Assembly (NCBI RefSeq): GCF_016031655.1
Contig: NZ_JACCHQ010000022.1
Coordinates: 62,001-126,000, forward strand
Direction: 5' to 3'
DNA length: 64,000 nt
Source of the DNA: Bradyrhizobium glycinis
Lineage (GTDB): Bacteria > Pseudomonadota > Alphaproteobacteria > Rhizobiales > Xanthobacteraceae
The notes under the pieces were generated by a model that worked only from the letters and a program-made list of their open reading frames with translations, searched no databases and was not told where the DNA came from. Shown here piece by piece: positions 44,034-52,593 of the stretch (within the stretch, counting starts at the first letter, position 1; every line of letters begins with the position of its first letter). Both the position numbers and the translations under genes were made by a program.

Positions 44034-45137
44034 CTAGGCGAGGGCCTTCAGAGAATTGAGACGCTTGCGCAGAAACGCTAGCACCATGATCTCGTCGGAA
44101 GTGAGCTTGGCGTACTGGCGCCTGAACTTCTGCGCGAACTTGGCTTCAATCATCTTCACGAGGTCACCGGACATGTAGGCGTTCAGGATTTCGGGGTGCA
44201 CGTAGCACTTGCGGCAGATTGCCGGTGTGTTGCCGAGCTGCTTCGAGACGCTTTCGATCGTGGCGACGACGTTGCGCTTGGCCTCGGCCTGGCTATCGTA
44301 TTTCTTGGATTCCGCCAGCGCCAACGCCGCCAGAACCGTGCCCGCCCAGGTCCGAAAATCCTTGGCGCTGAAGTCCTCGCCCGTGATGTCCTTGATGTAG
44401 GCATTGACGTCGCCGGAATCGACCGTGCGGGGCTGGCCGTCGTCGTCCAGATACTTGAAGAGTTCGTGTCCCGGGATCTCCGCGCAGCGCTTCACGATCG
44501 CGGCTATCCGCTTGTCCTCGACGCGAAGCTTCCATTGCTTGCCCGACTTCCCGGTGAAGTCGAACCGAAGGATGCCGCGCCCCACCGCGACGTGTTTGCG
44601 GCGCATGGTAGTGAGCCCGTAGGACCTGTTTTTCTCGGCATATTCGGCGTTCCCGACCCGGATCAATGTCTTCTCGAGAAGACTGACGATCGTGGCCAGC
44701 ACCTTCTCGCGGGGTAGTCCCTCCAGCTTCATGTCGGCGGCGACGCGCTCTCGCAGGGAGGGCAGCGCGGCAGCGAACTGGATGATATGCTCGTACTTGT
44801 TCTGGTCGCGCAGCTCGCGCCATTTCGCATGGTAGCGGTACTGCTTGCGGCCCCGCGCGTCCAGCCCGGTCGCCTGGATGTGACCGTTGGCCGAGGGGCA
44901 GATCCACACAGATTCGTAGGCCGGCGGGATGCCGATGGACTTGATGCGCCCGATGATCGTGGCATCGGTGATGCGCTTTCCGTCCTTGTCGTAGTAGCTG
45001 AAGGTGGTTCCGGTCCGCTTGCGTGTGTAGCCGGGAGCGGAGTCGCTGACGTACCGAAGGCCTTCCTCCGCGATGGTGGCCGCCACCTCGGCGGTGCGGT
45101 CCAGGACTTGTTCTTCGTTGCTGGTCTGTCGGAGCAT
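44034..45137 (-). CDS. DNA topoisomerase IB (poxvirus/eukaryotic type)
   Basis: A 367-residue enzyme that relaxes supercoils through a 3'-phosphotyrosyl intermediate. The N-terminal domain has APGYTRKRTGTTFSYYDKDG. The catalytic domain has YGLTTMRRKHVAV, RTWAGTVLAALAL with an active-site Arg, and CRKCYVHPEIL with Tyr at about 312. Such enzymes occur in many rhizobia and are often accessory. The neighbours are RNase HII on the opposite strand and, beyond it, a DNA ligase. The start at 45137 leaves 255 bp for divergent promoters with rnhB. Confidence 0.92.
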   Translation of the reverse strand: MLRQTSNEEQVLDRTAEVAATIAEEGLRYVSDSAPGYTRKRTGTTFSYYDKDGKRITDATIIGRIKSIGIPPAYESVWICPSANGHIQATGLDARGRKQYRYHAKWRELRDQNKYEHIIQFAAALPSLRERVAADMKLEGLPREKVLATIVSLLEKTLIRVGNAEYAEKNRSYGLTTMRRKHVAVGRGILRFDFTGKSGKQWKLRVEDKRIAAIVKRCAEIPGHELFKYLDDDGQPRTVDSGDVNAYIKDITGEDFSAKDFRTWAGTVLAALALAESKKYDSQAEAKRNVVATIESVSKQLGNTPAICRKCYVHPEILNAYMSGDLVKMIEAKFAQKFRRQYAKLTSDEIMVLAFLRKRLNSLKALA

Positions 45138-45392
45138 CAGCCTGTCCCTCGAAGCGCCGCTGGGATTCGAGGCTCCGCCAATTGTAAAGGGATGAAGACA
45201 CCAGCTGGTTCCGTTCTGATGCCGCGAGGCTCGTTTTGCGGCGGCCGCTCAGGATCGGGGCCTCCGAGAGCCGGTTCCGGTTCCTTCCGATCAGGCGCTG
45301 CGTGGTCGCCGAGGGCGGCATGGCTTAACTTCAGACAATCGCCACAAAGGCCACCGAGACGCTCCCCAAAGCCAGTCTTCACGAAAGCCGAT

Positions 45393-46217
45393 ATGTCCCA
45401 CTATTCACGCGATGTGTTGCGTCAGCGCTATGTCGTCGAGAAAAGACCACTCGAGACCAGCGTCGAGCAGATCTTGCGCGCCGACAGCCGCGCAGGAGCC
45501 CGTGCTATCCTGGCTTCAATCGAGAAGAGGCGTTTTGAAAACAGATCGGAAGGGCAGCGCCTCCGCAGGATGCTCCGCTTCGAGACCTCCCTCTGGGAGA
45601 GCGGCCTTCATGTCGTGGCAGGCGTGGACGAGGCCGGAATGAGCCCTCTCGCCGGGCCTGTCTCCGCTGGCGCAGTGATCCTGAAGCCCGGCACACGGAT
45701 CATCGGAATTGATGATTCGAAAAAGCTCGACGCCGCAGCCCGCGAAGAACTCGCGAAAGAGATCAAGGAAAAGGCCGAGAGTTGGTGTGTGGCGTTCGTC
45801 GAGGTCGAGGAGATCGATGCGATCAACATCTATTGGGCAGGCATACAGGCTATGCAGCGTGCGGTCAGGGGGCTCGGCTTGACGCCGCAGCACTTGCTGA
45901 TCGATGCGAAGCGGTTGAAGGAAATCGCGATCCCGCAGCAAGCGATCATCAAAGGCGACGCCAGGTCCGCCAGCATCGCTGCCGCTTCCATCCTCGCAAA
46001 AGTCGAGCGCGACGCGGTCATGCGGGCGGTCGATGTGCGTCACCCCGGCTACGGATTCGCAGATCACAAGGGCTATCCGGTGCCGGCTCATTACGAGGCC
46101 CTCGCTCGGCTGGGTGCATGCGCAGCTCACCGGAGGTCGTTCGGACCTGTACGCAAGGTTCTCGGCTTGCCGCCCCTGCCGCCGTGGCCTTCGGCATCCG
46201 AGCGCGAGACCGACTGA
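45393..46217 (+). CDS. rnhB: Ribonuclease HII with altered substrate-recognition motif
   Basis: A 274-residue RNase HII that cuts RNA in RNA/DNA hybrids. Residues 1-75 are an N-terminal extension seen in some RNases HII. The catalytic acids are D79 and E80 in AGVDEAG, with further ones in LLIDAKR and AAASILAKVERD; GIDDSKKL is conserved. The usual GRG loop that recognises the ribonucleotide junction reads GMS (82-84). The ATG at 45393 is chosen, as the long open frame upstream crosses topoisomerase. A canonical rnhB is likely elsewhere in the genome. Confidence 0.88.
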   Translation: MSHYSRDVLRQRYVVEKRPLETSVEQILRADSRAGARAILASIEKRRFENRSEGQRLRRMLRFETSLWESGLHVVAGVDEAGMSPLAGPVSAGAVILKPGTRIIGIDDSKKLDAAAREELAKEIKEKAESWCVAFVEVEEIDAINIYWAGIQAMQRAVRGLGLTPQHLLIDAKRLKEIAIPQQAIIKGDARSASIAAASILAKVERDAVMRAVDVRHPGYGFADHKGYPVPAHYEALARLGACAAHRRSFGPVRKVLGLPPLPPWPSASERETD

Positions 46218-46235
46218 ACAGGTCTCTCGGCGGGG

Positions 46236-47183
46236 CTATTTTCGCGACCACGTCTTCTCGCGAACTACGTCCTTTGCCTTTTTGTCGGACCGCAAGCCGA
46301 GATAGACCGGCTGGCGCAGCTCGCCCTTGCTGGTCCACTCCGCGAACTTCACTTCCGCGACTAGCGAGGGGCGCACCCAGGTCGTGGCGCCCTCATCCTT
46401 CACCTTGGCAGGGAAGGGCGACTTGGCTGTCTTGAGCCCCACGAGCTTGCCGTGAAGCTCTTCGAGAACCTGGTGGCTGAAGCCGGTGCCGACGTGGCCA
46501 ATGTACCGCCATGCATCATCTTCGCGTACCGCCAGCACGAGAGCGCCGAAGAAGGGCCGGGTTCGCCTCGGCGCCGTGAAGCCGGCGATCACCACCTCCT
46601 GCCGTTGCGCGGTCTTCACCTTCAGCCAGTCGGCAGTCCGGCGCCCGGACGCGTACGGGCTGTCGGCGCGTTTGGCGATGATGCCTTCGAGATGTCTCCG
46701 CTCGGCTTCAGCGAAGAACTTCGTTCCGTTGCCTTTGCGGTGGGTGCTGAACGCGATCAGCTTGTGGCGCGGCAGAACGGCCTTGAGCCGCTTCTTGCGC
46801 TCGAGGAGCGGCAGCGCGCGCAGGTCCTCGCCGTCCACGAACATGAGGTCGAATGCGCAGTACAAGAGCTTGGCCTTGTGGCGCAGAGCGTTTTGAAGCA
46901 ACTGGAAATGGGATGCACCGTCCTTCCCGATCGCAACGAGCTCACCATCGATCACGGCGTCGCCCTTCACATCCTCAAGTGCCTTCGCGACCTCGACGTA
47001 GGAGTTGCTGATGATCTTCCCGTTGCGGCTGTAGAGCGCGACCCGACCACGCCGGATTTCCGCGACCATGCGGAAACCATCGAACTTGTCCTCGAAGACC
47101 CAATTGGGATCGTTGAAGGGTAAATCGGTCAGCGTCGCCAACATGGGCTGCAGACGGTGAGGCAGGGTCGATTTTCGGGCCAT
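46236..47183 (-). CDS. ATP-dependent DNA ligase
   Basis: A 315-residue ligase of the LigC/LigD-catalytic type. The adenylated Lys is in motif I EDKFDGFR (K33). Motif III is CAFDLMFVDGEDL, motif IV EGIIAKRADSPY and motif V DWLKVK, followed by an OB-fold domain ending in VYLGLRSDKKAKDV. It lacks the primase and phosphoesterase domains of full LigD. The ATG at 47183 (MARKSTLPHRL) is preferred to a longer frame. It follows a MOSC gene with 10 bases between them, probably in one operon. Confidence 0.93.
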   Translation of the reverse strand: MARKSTLPHRLQPMLATLTDLPFNDPNWVFEDKFDGFRMVAEIRRGRVALYSRNGKIISNSYVEVAKALEDVKGDAVIDGELVAIGKDGASHFQLLQNALRHKAKLLYCAFDLMFVDGEDLRALPLLERKKRLKAVLPRHKLIAFSTHRKGNGTKFFAEAERRHLEGIIAKRADSPYASGRRTADWLKVKTAQRQEVVIAGFTAPRRTRPFFGALVLAVREDDAWRYIGHVGTGFSHQVLEELHGKLVGLKTAKSPFPAKVKDEGATTWVRPSLVAEVKFAEWTSKGELRQPVYLGLRSDKKAKDVVREKTWSRK

Positions 47184-47193
47184 GGCGGGTCTT

Positions 47194-47757
47194 CTACAGA
47201 GCGGGCAAGGCTCGAAGCGAGGAGGACGTGAGCCGAACCCGCACAACATCGCCCGCCGCGACCGGTCCACCGGACCGAACCACGCCCAGCACCCCCGATT
47301 TGTATGGAGGGCCCGTTTCTCCCGACGAGAGCACCTGCCGTTTCAGGCCGGCCTGGAAGCGGTCGATGAGGACACAGGGCGTCCGGAGACCGGTCAGTTC
47401 GACGATGGCCGTAGGCCCCAGTTCGATGAGGGTGCCGAGGGGCATCCGCTCCAAATCGAGGCCGGCGGTGGTGATGTTCTCACCGAGGTCTCCTGCTGCG
47501 ATTGAGAAGCCAGCTTTGCCGAGGTTCACGAACAGCTCGGATGGGATCAGGTGGACCTGCCGGAGATTGGGCAGGCGGGGCCTGCGGCGGGCCAGATAGC
47601 GATGCCGGACGAAAGGGCCGGCGTGGGCGTCGGCTTCGACGCCGTAGCCTGCCACCAAGACTATGCGCTCCTGGACTTGTTTGCTGAAGTGGTGTCCGCG
47701 GTCGGCGGCGACAGCCACTACCCTTCCCTCGAGCGAGAGATCGTGCCTCTGCGGCAT
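47194..47757 (-). CDS. MOSC-domain protein
   Basis: A 187-residue protein with the MOSC beta-barrel used for sulfur/molybdenum-cofactor carrying. Typical pieces are LVAGYGVEADAHAGP, QVHLIPSELFVNLGK, LGENITTAGLDL, and GLRTPCVLIDRF with the conserved Cys. It overlaps the polX stop by one base (TGATG) and precedes the ligase, so it seems co-transcribed with them. A decayed C-terminal copy lies at 43801-44025. Confidence 0.88.
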   Translation of the reverse strand: MPQRHDLSLEGRVVAVAADRGHHFSKQVQERIVLVAGYGVEADAHAGPFVRHRYLARRRPRLPNLRQVHLIPSELFVNLGKAGFSIAAGDLGENITTAGLDLERMPLGTLIELGPTAIVELTGLRTPCVLIDRFQAGLKRQVLSSGETGPPYKSGVLGVVRSGGPVAAGDVVRVRLTSSSLRALPAL

Positions 47758-49439
47758 CAGGCGGCCCGGGCGAGCGAGCGCCGCTTCTGGCGGAGGTAGC
47801 GCGTGATCTCCGGGAGCGTCATCGCATTCAGGACCCGCTCGGCGGGGACACCGCCCTTGCGGGCCATCAGGACGCCCCAGTGCATGTGATCGAGCTCGGG
47901 GATCGAGTGCGCGTCCGGATTGACGCTCAGCATGCAGCCGAAATCCAGCGCCGCCTGGTGCCAACGCCAGTCCAAATCTAGACGCCAAGGGTGGGCGTTG
48001 ATCTCGACGATGACGTCGTGCTTGGCGCAGGCCCGCAGAACCTTTTCGACGTCGATTTGGTAGCCCGGTCGCCGCTGGAGCTGCCGTCCGGTCATGTGGC
48101 CGATGATTGTGGTATGGGGATGCGAGATGGCTCGAAGCAAGCGCTGCGTCTGCGCCTTGCGGTCGAGCTTGAACCGGCCGTGAATGCTGGCGACCACGAA
48201 GTCGAAGCGCTCCAGCACGTCGTCCGGATAGTCCAATGAACCGTCCGCCAGAATGTCGGATTCGATGCCCTTGAGGATTCGGAAATCCTTGCCGAAGCGC
48301 TTGTTCAGTCGGTCCGCTTCCCGGTGCTGTTCGCCGATCTCCTCGACCGACAGTCCGCCGGCGTAGTGCGCGGACTTGGAATGGTCGGCGACCCCGAAAT
48401 ACTCGAACCCGCGCTGGCGCGTGGCCTTGGCCATATTTTCCAAAGTCTCGGTCCCGTCCGAGGAGTCGGTGTGGCAATGAAGGATTCCGCGAAGGTCCTG
48501 ATCGGTGACGAGCTTCGGCAGCTTGCCCTTAAGGGCAAGCTTGATCTCGCCGCGACCCTCCCGAAGCTCCGGCTCGATGAACGGCAGGCCGAGCGCGCGA
48601 TAGATGTCGGTTTCTTCACTGGCGACCAGGGTGCGAGCCTTGCGCAAGCCGTCGGCATCCAAACGAAATCCCTTCTCCGCGGCCAGCGCCTGCAGTTGCT
48701 CGATGTGGCCGGTGGAGCCAGTGGCGAACAGAAGCGCGGCGCCGAAGTGTTTTCGATTGGACACGTGGACTTGTAGTCCGTCCGCCACCGGCGCTTTCGA
48801 GGTCTTCACCGCCTTTGGGGCTTCCGCAACGATTGCCAGGTCGCCGACGAGCTCGCAGCCTCGGCGGAAGTCGCCGGCGATCGTTACGCGCTTGAGTTCG
48901 GGGCTGGACTTGCAGATCGAGTCCTTGGCGTGCGCGAGCAGTCCGGCTGCGCGGTGTAGGTGAAGGCGGCCTTCGCCGCTCTTCGCGATCGCCAGATTCT
49001 GCAGGATCTTGGTCTGCAGCGCGGAGCCGAGTCCTTTTGCTTTCTTGACGCGGTCGTCCTTCGCGGCCGCCTCCAATTCGGCGAGGGAGGCGATGCCCAG
49101 ATCTTTGTAGAGTCGCACCACCTTCTCCGGACGGAGACCGGGCACGGCGAGTATCTCAAGCACCCCGGCGGGTATCTCCTTCCGCAGCTTTTCGAGGCTC
49201 GGATGGCTGCCGGTCTTGTGGAGCTTGGTGACGATGTCGGCGATCGCGTCACCGACCCCGGGGATCTCCGTCAACCGGTCTTCGGCGATGAGCACGTCGA
49301 GAGGGACGGCAAGTGCCGCCAGGCTGTCGGCGGCTCTCGAATATGCCTTCGACCGATAGGGATTGCCACCTTGCAGGGCGGTGCGCTGCGCGTACTCTCG
49401 CAGGAGACATGCCACACCGCGAGCGTCAAGCGGAGACAT
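47757..49439 (-). CDS. polX: PolX-like protein with PHP nuclease domain; polymerase site apparently inactive
   Basis: A 560-residue protein. The N-terminal helix-hairpin-helix region (about 1-150) has IPGVGDAIADIVTKL. The nucleotidyltransferase fold keeps FRRG (191-194) and D200, but the second catalytic Asp is Ala (202) and the third is His (225, in GLQVHVS). The PHP phosphoesterase domain (about 317-560) is intact: HCHTDSSDG, FGVADHS, GIESDIL, ASIHGRF, GHMTGR and NPDAHS. It is probably a 3'-5' exonuclease or AP-endonuclease without polymerase activity. It is coupled to MOSC and to a 92-residue gene. Confidence 0.9.
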   Translation of the reverse strand: MSPLDARGVACLLREYAQRTALQGGNPYRSKAYSRAADSLAALAVPLDVLIAEDRLTEIPGVGDAIADIVTKLHKTGSHPSLEKLRKEIPAGVLEILAVPGLRPEKVVRLYKDLGIASLAELEAAAKDDRVKKAKGLGSALQTKILQNLAIAKSGEGRLHLHRAAGLLAHAKDSICKSSPELKRVTIAGDFRRGCELVGDLAIVAEAPKAVKTSKAPVADGLQVHVSNRKHFGAALLFATGSTGHIEQLQALAAEKGFRLDADGLRKARTLVASEETDIYRALGLPFIEPELREGRGEIKLALKGKLPKLVTDQDLRGILHCHTDSSDGTETLENMAKATRQRGFEYFGVADHSKSAHYAGGLSVEEIGEQHREADRLNKRFGKDFRILKGIESDILADGSLDYPDDVLERFDFVVASIHGRFKLDRKAQTQRLLRAISHPHTTIIGHMTGRQLQRRPGYQIDVEKVLRACAKHDVIVEINAHPWRLDLDWRWHQAALDFGCMLSVNPDAHSIPELDHMHWGVLMARKGGVPAERVLNAMTLPEITRYLRQKRRSLARAA

Positions 49440-49718
49440 TCAGCGAGCCTCACTGTCCGCGCTTTGCGGCGTCGCTGAAGCAAGGCGGCCGCTTGGCTTG
49501 TCACTTGGCCGCCCATCGAGAGAGCTCTCGAGCTTCTGAGCTGCGCGAAAGTCCTCGAGGTGCTGGACATTGGGGCCGTAGGCAGCCTCTTTCTTGAGGA
49601 GATTGTAAATCCGACCCGCCACCAGTTGCAGATGTTTCATCCTGCCCCGCGGCATCGATCTCGCCTTGCAAAGAGCTCGGACAGCGTAGGCCCGGAAATA
49701 GTCGAATGCGTCTGACAT
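49440..49718 (-). CDS. Small protein upstream of polX, unknown function
   Basis: A 92-residue basic protein starting MSDAFDYFRAYAVRALCKAR. It has a helical core (MKHLQLVAGRIYNLLKKEAAY) and a polar tail. No domain was recognised. Its stop adjoins the polX start, so it is likely the first gene of the polX-MOSC-ligase operon. The open frame extends to 49799, but the ATG at 49718 is the first with an adequate position. Confidence 0.6.
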   Translation of the reverse strand: MSDAFDYFRAYAVRALCKARSMPRGRMKHLQLVAGRIYNLLKKEAAYGPNVQHLEDFRAAQKLESSLDGRPSDKPSGRLASATPQSADSEAR

Positions 49719-50221
49719 GATGTAAGTAAACGCCGGCTCTCGCCGGGAGTTCGATGGGCTCCGCGGATCACCCTTCGGCACCGTTCCAACCAGGTGCAAC
49801 TTGACAGATTGCGAAAAAGCGCGGGCGTTGGAACTCTTGGTCGCCTTCGAAGTTGAGATTAGATCAAGGTAGGTAGACTGCCCGTTGTCGGTCCCAACCC
49901 AGCGGCGGTTTTTTGTGGCAAAGCGTGCAAAGGCTGCTCGGCCCGACGAGGCAGAAGCGCCTCAGATGCCGGGGTTCATCGCACCCCAGCTGGCGCCCCT
50001 GAAATGAAGGCGCCTTCGGGATCTCGATGGATTCGGAGGCCAAGTACGACGGTTATCGCGTCCAGCGCGGATCGGCGGTGATGATCCCCGGGCCTACACC
50101 CGCAACGGCTACAAGGATAGGGCTAGCAAGCAGGTAAAGAGATCGCATTGTGGTCCTTCATCGTAGGCGATTGTGGACTCGATCGTAGTTGATCATCTTC
50201 GGATGTGCTGCGAAGCTTGGC
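49719..50221. other. 500 bp intergenic, mostly holding a ligD remnant
   Basis: Apart from the ligase fragment listed separately (49918-50128), no gene is seen. The part 49719-49917 must contain the promoter of the 92-residue gene. The part 50129-50221 shows no feature. Confidence 0.6.
49918..50128 (+). pseudogene. Fragment of a LigD-type ATP-dependent DNA ligase
   Basis: In three frames the plus strand reads DEAEAPQMPGFIAPQLAPL then a stop, then EAKYDGYRVQ, then RAYTRNGYKD. These are, in order, the linker, adenylation motif I (K-Y-D-G-Y-R) and the following strand of LigD ligase domains. Two frameshifts and a stop within about 120 bases show decay. It is on the opposite strand to the intact ligase at 46236-47183. 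Confidence 0.72.
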
Positions 50222-50686
50222 TCAGTCCGAAGCTTTTGCGAGCGCGGCCTGCGGCGTATTCCGGAAACTAATGGCAATGCGATTGTAGGCGTTCATCAGG
50301 CCGATTGCGATCGTGAGGTCGACGAGCTCGCGCTCTTCGAAAATTGCGCGCGCGGCCTGATACGCTTCATCCGGCACGTTGGTTTCTGCGACCTGTGTCA
50401 CCGTCTCAGCCCAAGCCAGGGCGGCGCGTTCGCGCGTGTCAAAGAGATTGCCAGATTCCCGCCAAGCCTGCACCAGCGCGAGCCTCTCGATCTTCTCTCC
50501 TTTCTTGAGCAGATCGCGGGTGTGCATGTCGAGGCAGTAGGCGCAATTGTTGATCTGCGAGATCCGCAAATACACCAGCTCAACCAGCTCGGCAGGAACT
50601 CCGCTCTGCATGACGTAGCCGTACACGCCGCCAAGCGCCCTGACGCCTGCCGGCGCAATATGGTTGTAGTCGAGGCGCCTGGTCAC
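50222..50686 (-). CDS. Carboxymuconolactone decarboxylase (AhpD-fold) family protein
   Basis: A 154-residue protein. The AhpD-like redox motif is CAYCLDMHTRD (Cys-x-x-Cys with His), preceded by VELVYLRISQINN. This family includes alkylhydroperoxidase partners and decarboxylases, so peroxidase activity is possible. It overlaps the upstream cupin gene by four bases and is the last gene of the seven-gene minus-strand operon. Confidence 0.9.
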   Translation of the reverse strand: MTRRLDYNHIAPAGVRALGGVYGYVMQSGVPAELVELVYLRISQINNCAYCLDMHTRDLLKKGEKIERLALVQAWRESGNLFDTRERAALAWAETVTQVAETNVPDEAYQAARAIFEERELVDLTIAIGLMNAYNRIAISFRNTPQAALAKASD

Positions 50687-51126
50687 CTTTTGCTCCTTGA
50701 TGACGGATCCTGTTCAACGGACGTCGTCAGTTCCTTCTCGTCGGTATCGACGACGAACACGGCGAGCAGCTTGGCGGGCTTGCTCTTGCTCGCATTGCGG
50801 CTAACCGGATGACGCGAGCCCGGCGTCTCATAGAAGCTCTCGCCGGTGCGATAGACTCGCCTGGGTCCATCGTTCACGTGCGACTCGATTTTCCCTGACA
50901 GGACGTAGCCGAAGATGAAGGCGGATTTGGTGTGAACGTGCGATGGCGATGCCCCGCCCGGTGCATAGTCTACAACCAAGGCGATCAGGGACTTGCCCGG
51001 AATGTTGGGTATGGTCTGTTGAAAGTGCGGCGTGACCGTTTCACCGACGCCATGGGCCGCAACAGGCGTCGCCATGGTAATGGCGAGGGCAGCATACGCC
51101 GCGCTGATGATGGATTGCATTTTCAT
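50683..51126 (-). CDS. Secreted cupin-domain protein
   Basis: A 147-residue protein with a signal peptide (MKMQSIISAAYAALAITMATPVAA). The cupin barrel has its first metal motif in GGASPSHVHTKSAFIFGYVLSG (His-x-His and Glu replaced by Ala/Phe region). The second motif lies near ETPGSRHPVSRNAS. The fold is clear; the metal set seems incomplete. It is in the operon between DUF417 and the AhpD-fold gene. Confidence 0.85.
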   Translation of the reverse strand: MKMQSIISAAYAALAITMATPVAAHGVGETVTPHFQQTIPNIPGKSLIALVVDYAPGGASPSHVHTKSAFIFGYVLSGKIESHVNDGPRRVYRTGESFYETPGSRHPVSRNASKSKPAKLLAVFVVDTDEKELTTSVEQDPSSRSKR

Positions 51127-51181
51127 GACCGTGTTCTCACTTTCAGGAGGTGTTGGGTCCTCTGGCGCGCGGAAAGGCTGC

Positions 51182-51703
51182 TCACCGGCGAACTAGGGTC
51201 TTCAGCGAATCAACGAATACCCAGAACGAGGCGGCGAACAGGCCGACGTCCTTGAGGAGGAACTGGCCCGGCGCGACAGTGATTGCCGGCGGCCCGAGCT
51301 CAGGTACCACCACGCCTGGGGTCGAGATCATAAAGCTGACGGTCGTGGTAAAAAGCCCGGCCGAGAGAAGACCACCGGCTGCCGAGAAGATCGGGTTCGC
51401 CACTCTGAGGGCGATCAGCAGGCCGATGCTGATTTCGAGGAAACCAAGGAAGGTAGAGAAGCCGCGCACCGAGAACAGGGCGTAAAACCAGCTCAGCAGC
51501 GGGCTGTTCTCCACGAGTGGCACCAGACCTAGCGCCTCGTATTCGGTGAACTTCATGCCGCCGAACCAGGCGTAGATGATCGCAAGCGAAGCGTAGAGTG
51601 AGAACCGGCTGAGTGGTTCGGCGTAAACGAGCAATCGCTCCGCTTGCTCGCGCCAAATGGAAACAGTCGCCGTCGTTGAGGCCGGTACAGTGAAGAGTGA
51701 CAT
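51182..51703 (-). CDS. DUF417 (YkgB-like) membrane protein
   Basis: A 173-residue inner-membrane protein with four hydrophobic segments. The family stretch YAWFGGMKFTEYEALGLVPL is clear, followed by NSPLLSWFYALFSVRGFSTFLG and FEISIGLLIALR. In E. coli YkgB is linked to reactive chlorine response genes. The operon context with redox and hydrolase proteins suggests stress protection, which remains inferred. Confidence 0.85.
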   Translation of the reverse strand: MSLFTVPASTTATVSIWREQAERLLVYAEPLSRFSLYASLAIIYAWFGGMKFTEYEALGLVPLVENSPLLSWFYALFSVRGFSTFLGFLEISIGLLIALRVANPIFSAAGGLLSAGLFTTTVSFMISTPGVVVPELGPPAITVAPGQFLLKDVGLFAASFWVFVDSLKTLVRR

Positions 51704-51730
51704 GGTAACCTCCGTATTGTTGGAAACGCG

Positions 51731-52537
51731 TTACGCCGCAGCCGCAGCCCGGTATCGTGCCGGAACTGAGCTAAGGGAAAGGTTTGGTATGAGCTTCTGC
51801 CGCGCCGCTTCGTAGTCGGCCCAGTCCGATGCATCCGGAAGCGAGGGGATGGTGACGACTTCACCCTGATCGAAGCCGGCTAGCGCCGCGTCGACGAGGT
51901 CCTCCGACGTCATGACGGTGTTGGGCGGCAGATTGTCGACGTTTCCGCCGGCAGCGTCCCAGAAGTTGGTCGCGGTCGCGCCGGGCAGAACGGTCTGGAT
52001 CCGCACGTTGTTGCCAGCCAGTTCCTTATGGAGCGACTGGCCGAAGGCGAGCACAAACGCTTTCGTTCCGCCATAGACACCGTTCAGGACTTCTGGCGCT
52101 ATCGCGACCACTGAGGCAATGTTGATGATCGCGCCGCCTCCGCGAGCAACGAACGCGGGAGCCGCGGCATAGGTAAGCCGCATCAGCGCCCTCACGTTGA
52201 GATCGACCATCTCCTCCATGGCATCGACGTCGGACTGCAAGAGCGGCTCCAGTCCGCCAACACCTGCGTTGTTGACCAGCATGGTAATGTCGGGGTCGAT
52301 GGCGATGATCGTCTCGATCCGCTTCAGATCCGCCTTGTTCTTCAGGTCCGCGGCAACGGTCTTGACGATACGGCCGGTGTTGCGGGCGATGCGCGTCGCC
52401 AGCTGGTCGAGCCGGACCTGGTTGCGTGCGACGAGGATGAGGTCGTGGCCCCGGCGGGCCAGCCGGTCGGCATAAACCGCACCGATCCCGGCAGAGGCAC
52501 CTGTGATGACTGCGACACCTTTGAGAGAGACGGACAT
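51731..52537 (-). CDS. Short-chain dehydrogenase/reductase
   Basis: A 268-residue NAD(P)-dependent oxidoreductase. The dinucleotide motif is TGASAGIGAVYADRLARRG, NNAGVGG follows, and the catalytic site has Ser in IINIASVVA and YGGTKAFV with Tyr and Lys. The basic residue after the first strand (ARNQ) suggests NADP. The start at 52537 has AAGGAGAA upstream. The same frame is open far upstream through the hydrolase gene, but that is a shadow. It is part of the 55.4-50.2 kb operon. Confidence 0.92.
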   Translation of the reverse strand: MSVSLKGVAVITGASAGIGAVYADRLARRGHDLILVARNQVRLDQLATRIARNTGRIVKTVAADLKNKADLKRIETIIAIDPDITMLVNNAGVGGLEPLLQSDVDAMEEMVDLNVRALMRLTYAAAPAFVARGGGAIINIASVVAIAPEVLNGVYGGTKAFVLAFGQSLHKELAGNNVRIQTVLPGATATNFWDAAGGNVDNLPPNTVMTSEDLVDAALAGFDQGEVVTIPSLPDASDWADYEAARQKLIPNLSLSSVPARYRAAAAA

Positions 52538-52593
52538 TGCACTTCTCCTTGATTGCGCCACTGGCGCGTTGCGATTGATACTTCTGGGCCAAG

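Noticed and set aside
44787..46217. RNase HII with a 200-residue N-terminal extension
   Set aside because: The extra part is antisense to topoisomerase IB. The ATG at 45393 gives a family-like N-terminus.
47194..48477. 427-residue protein containing the MOSC domain
   Set aside because: The N-terminal 240 residues are a second frame of polX. The MOSC start overlaps the polX stop as TGATG.
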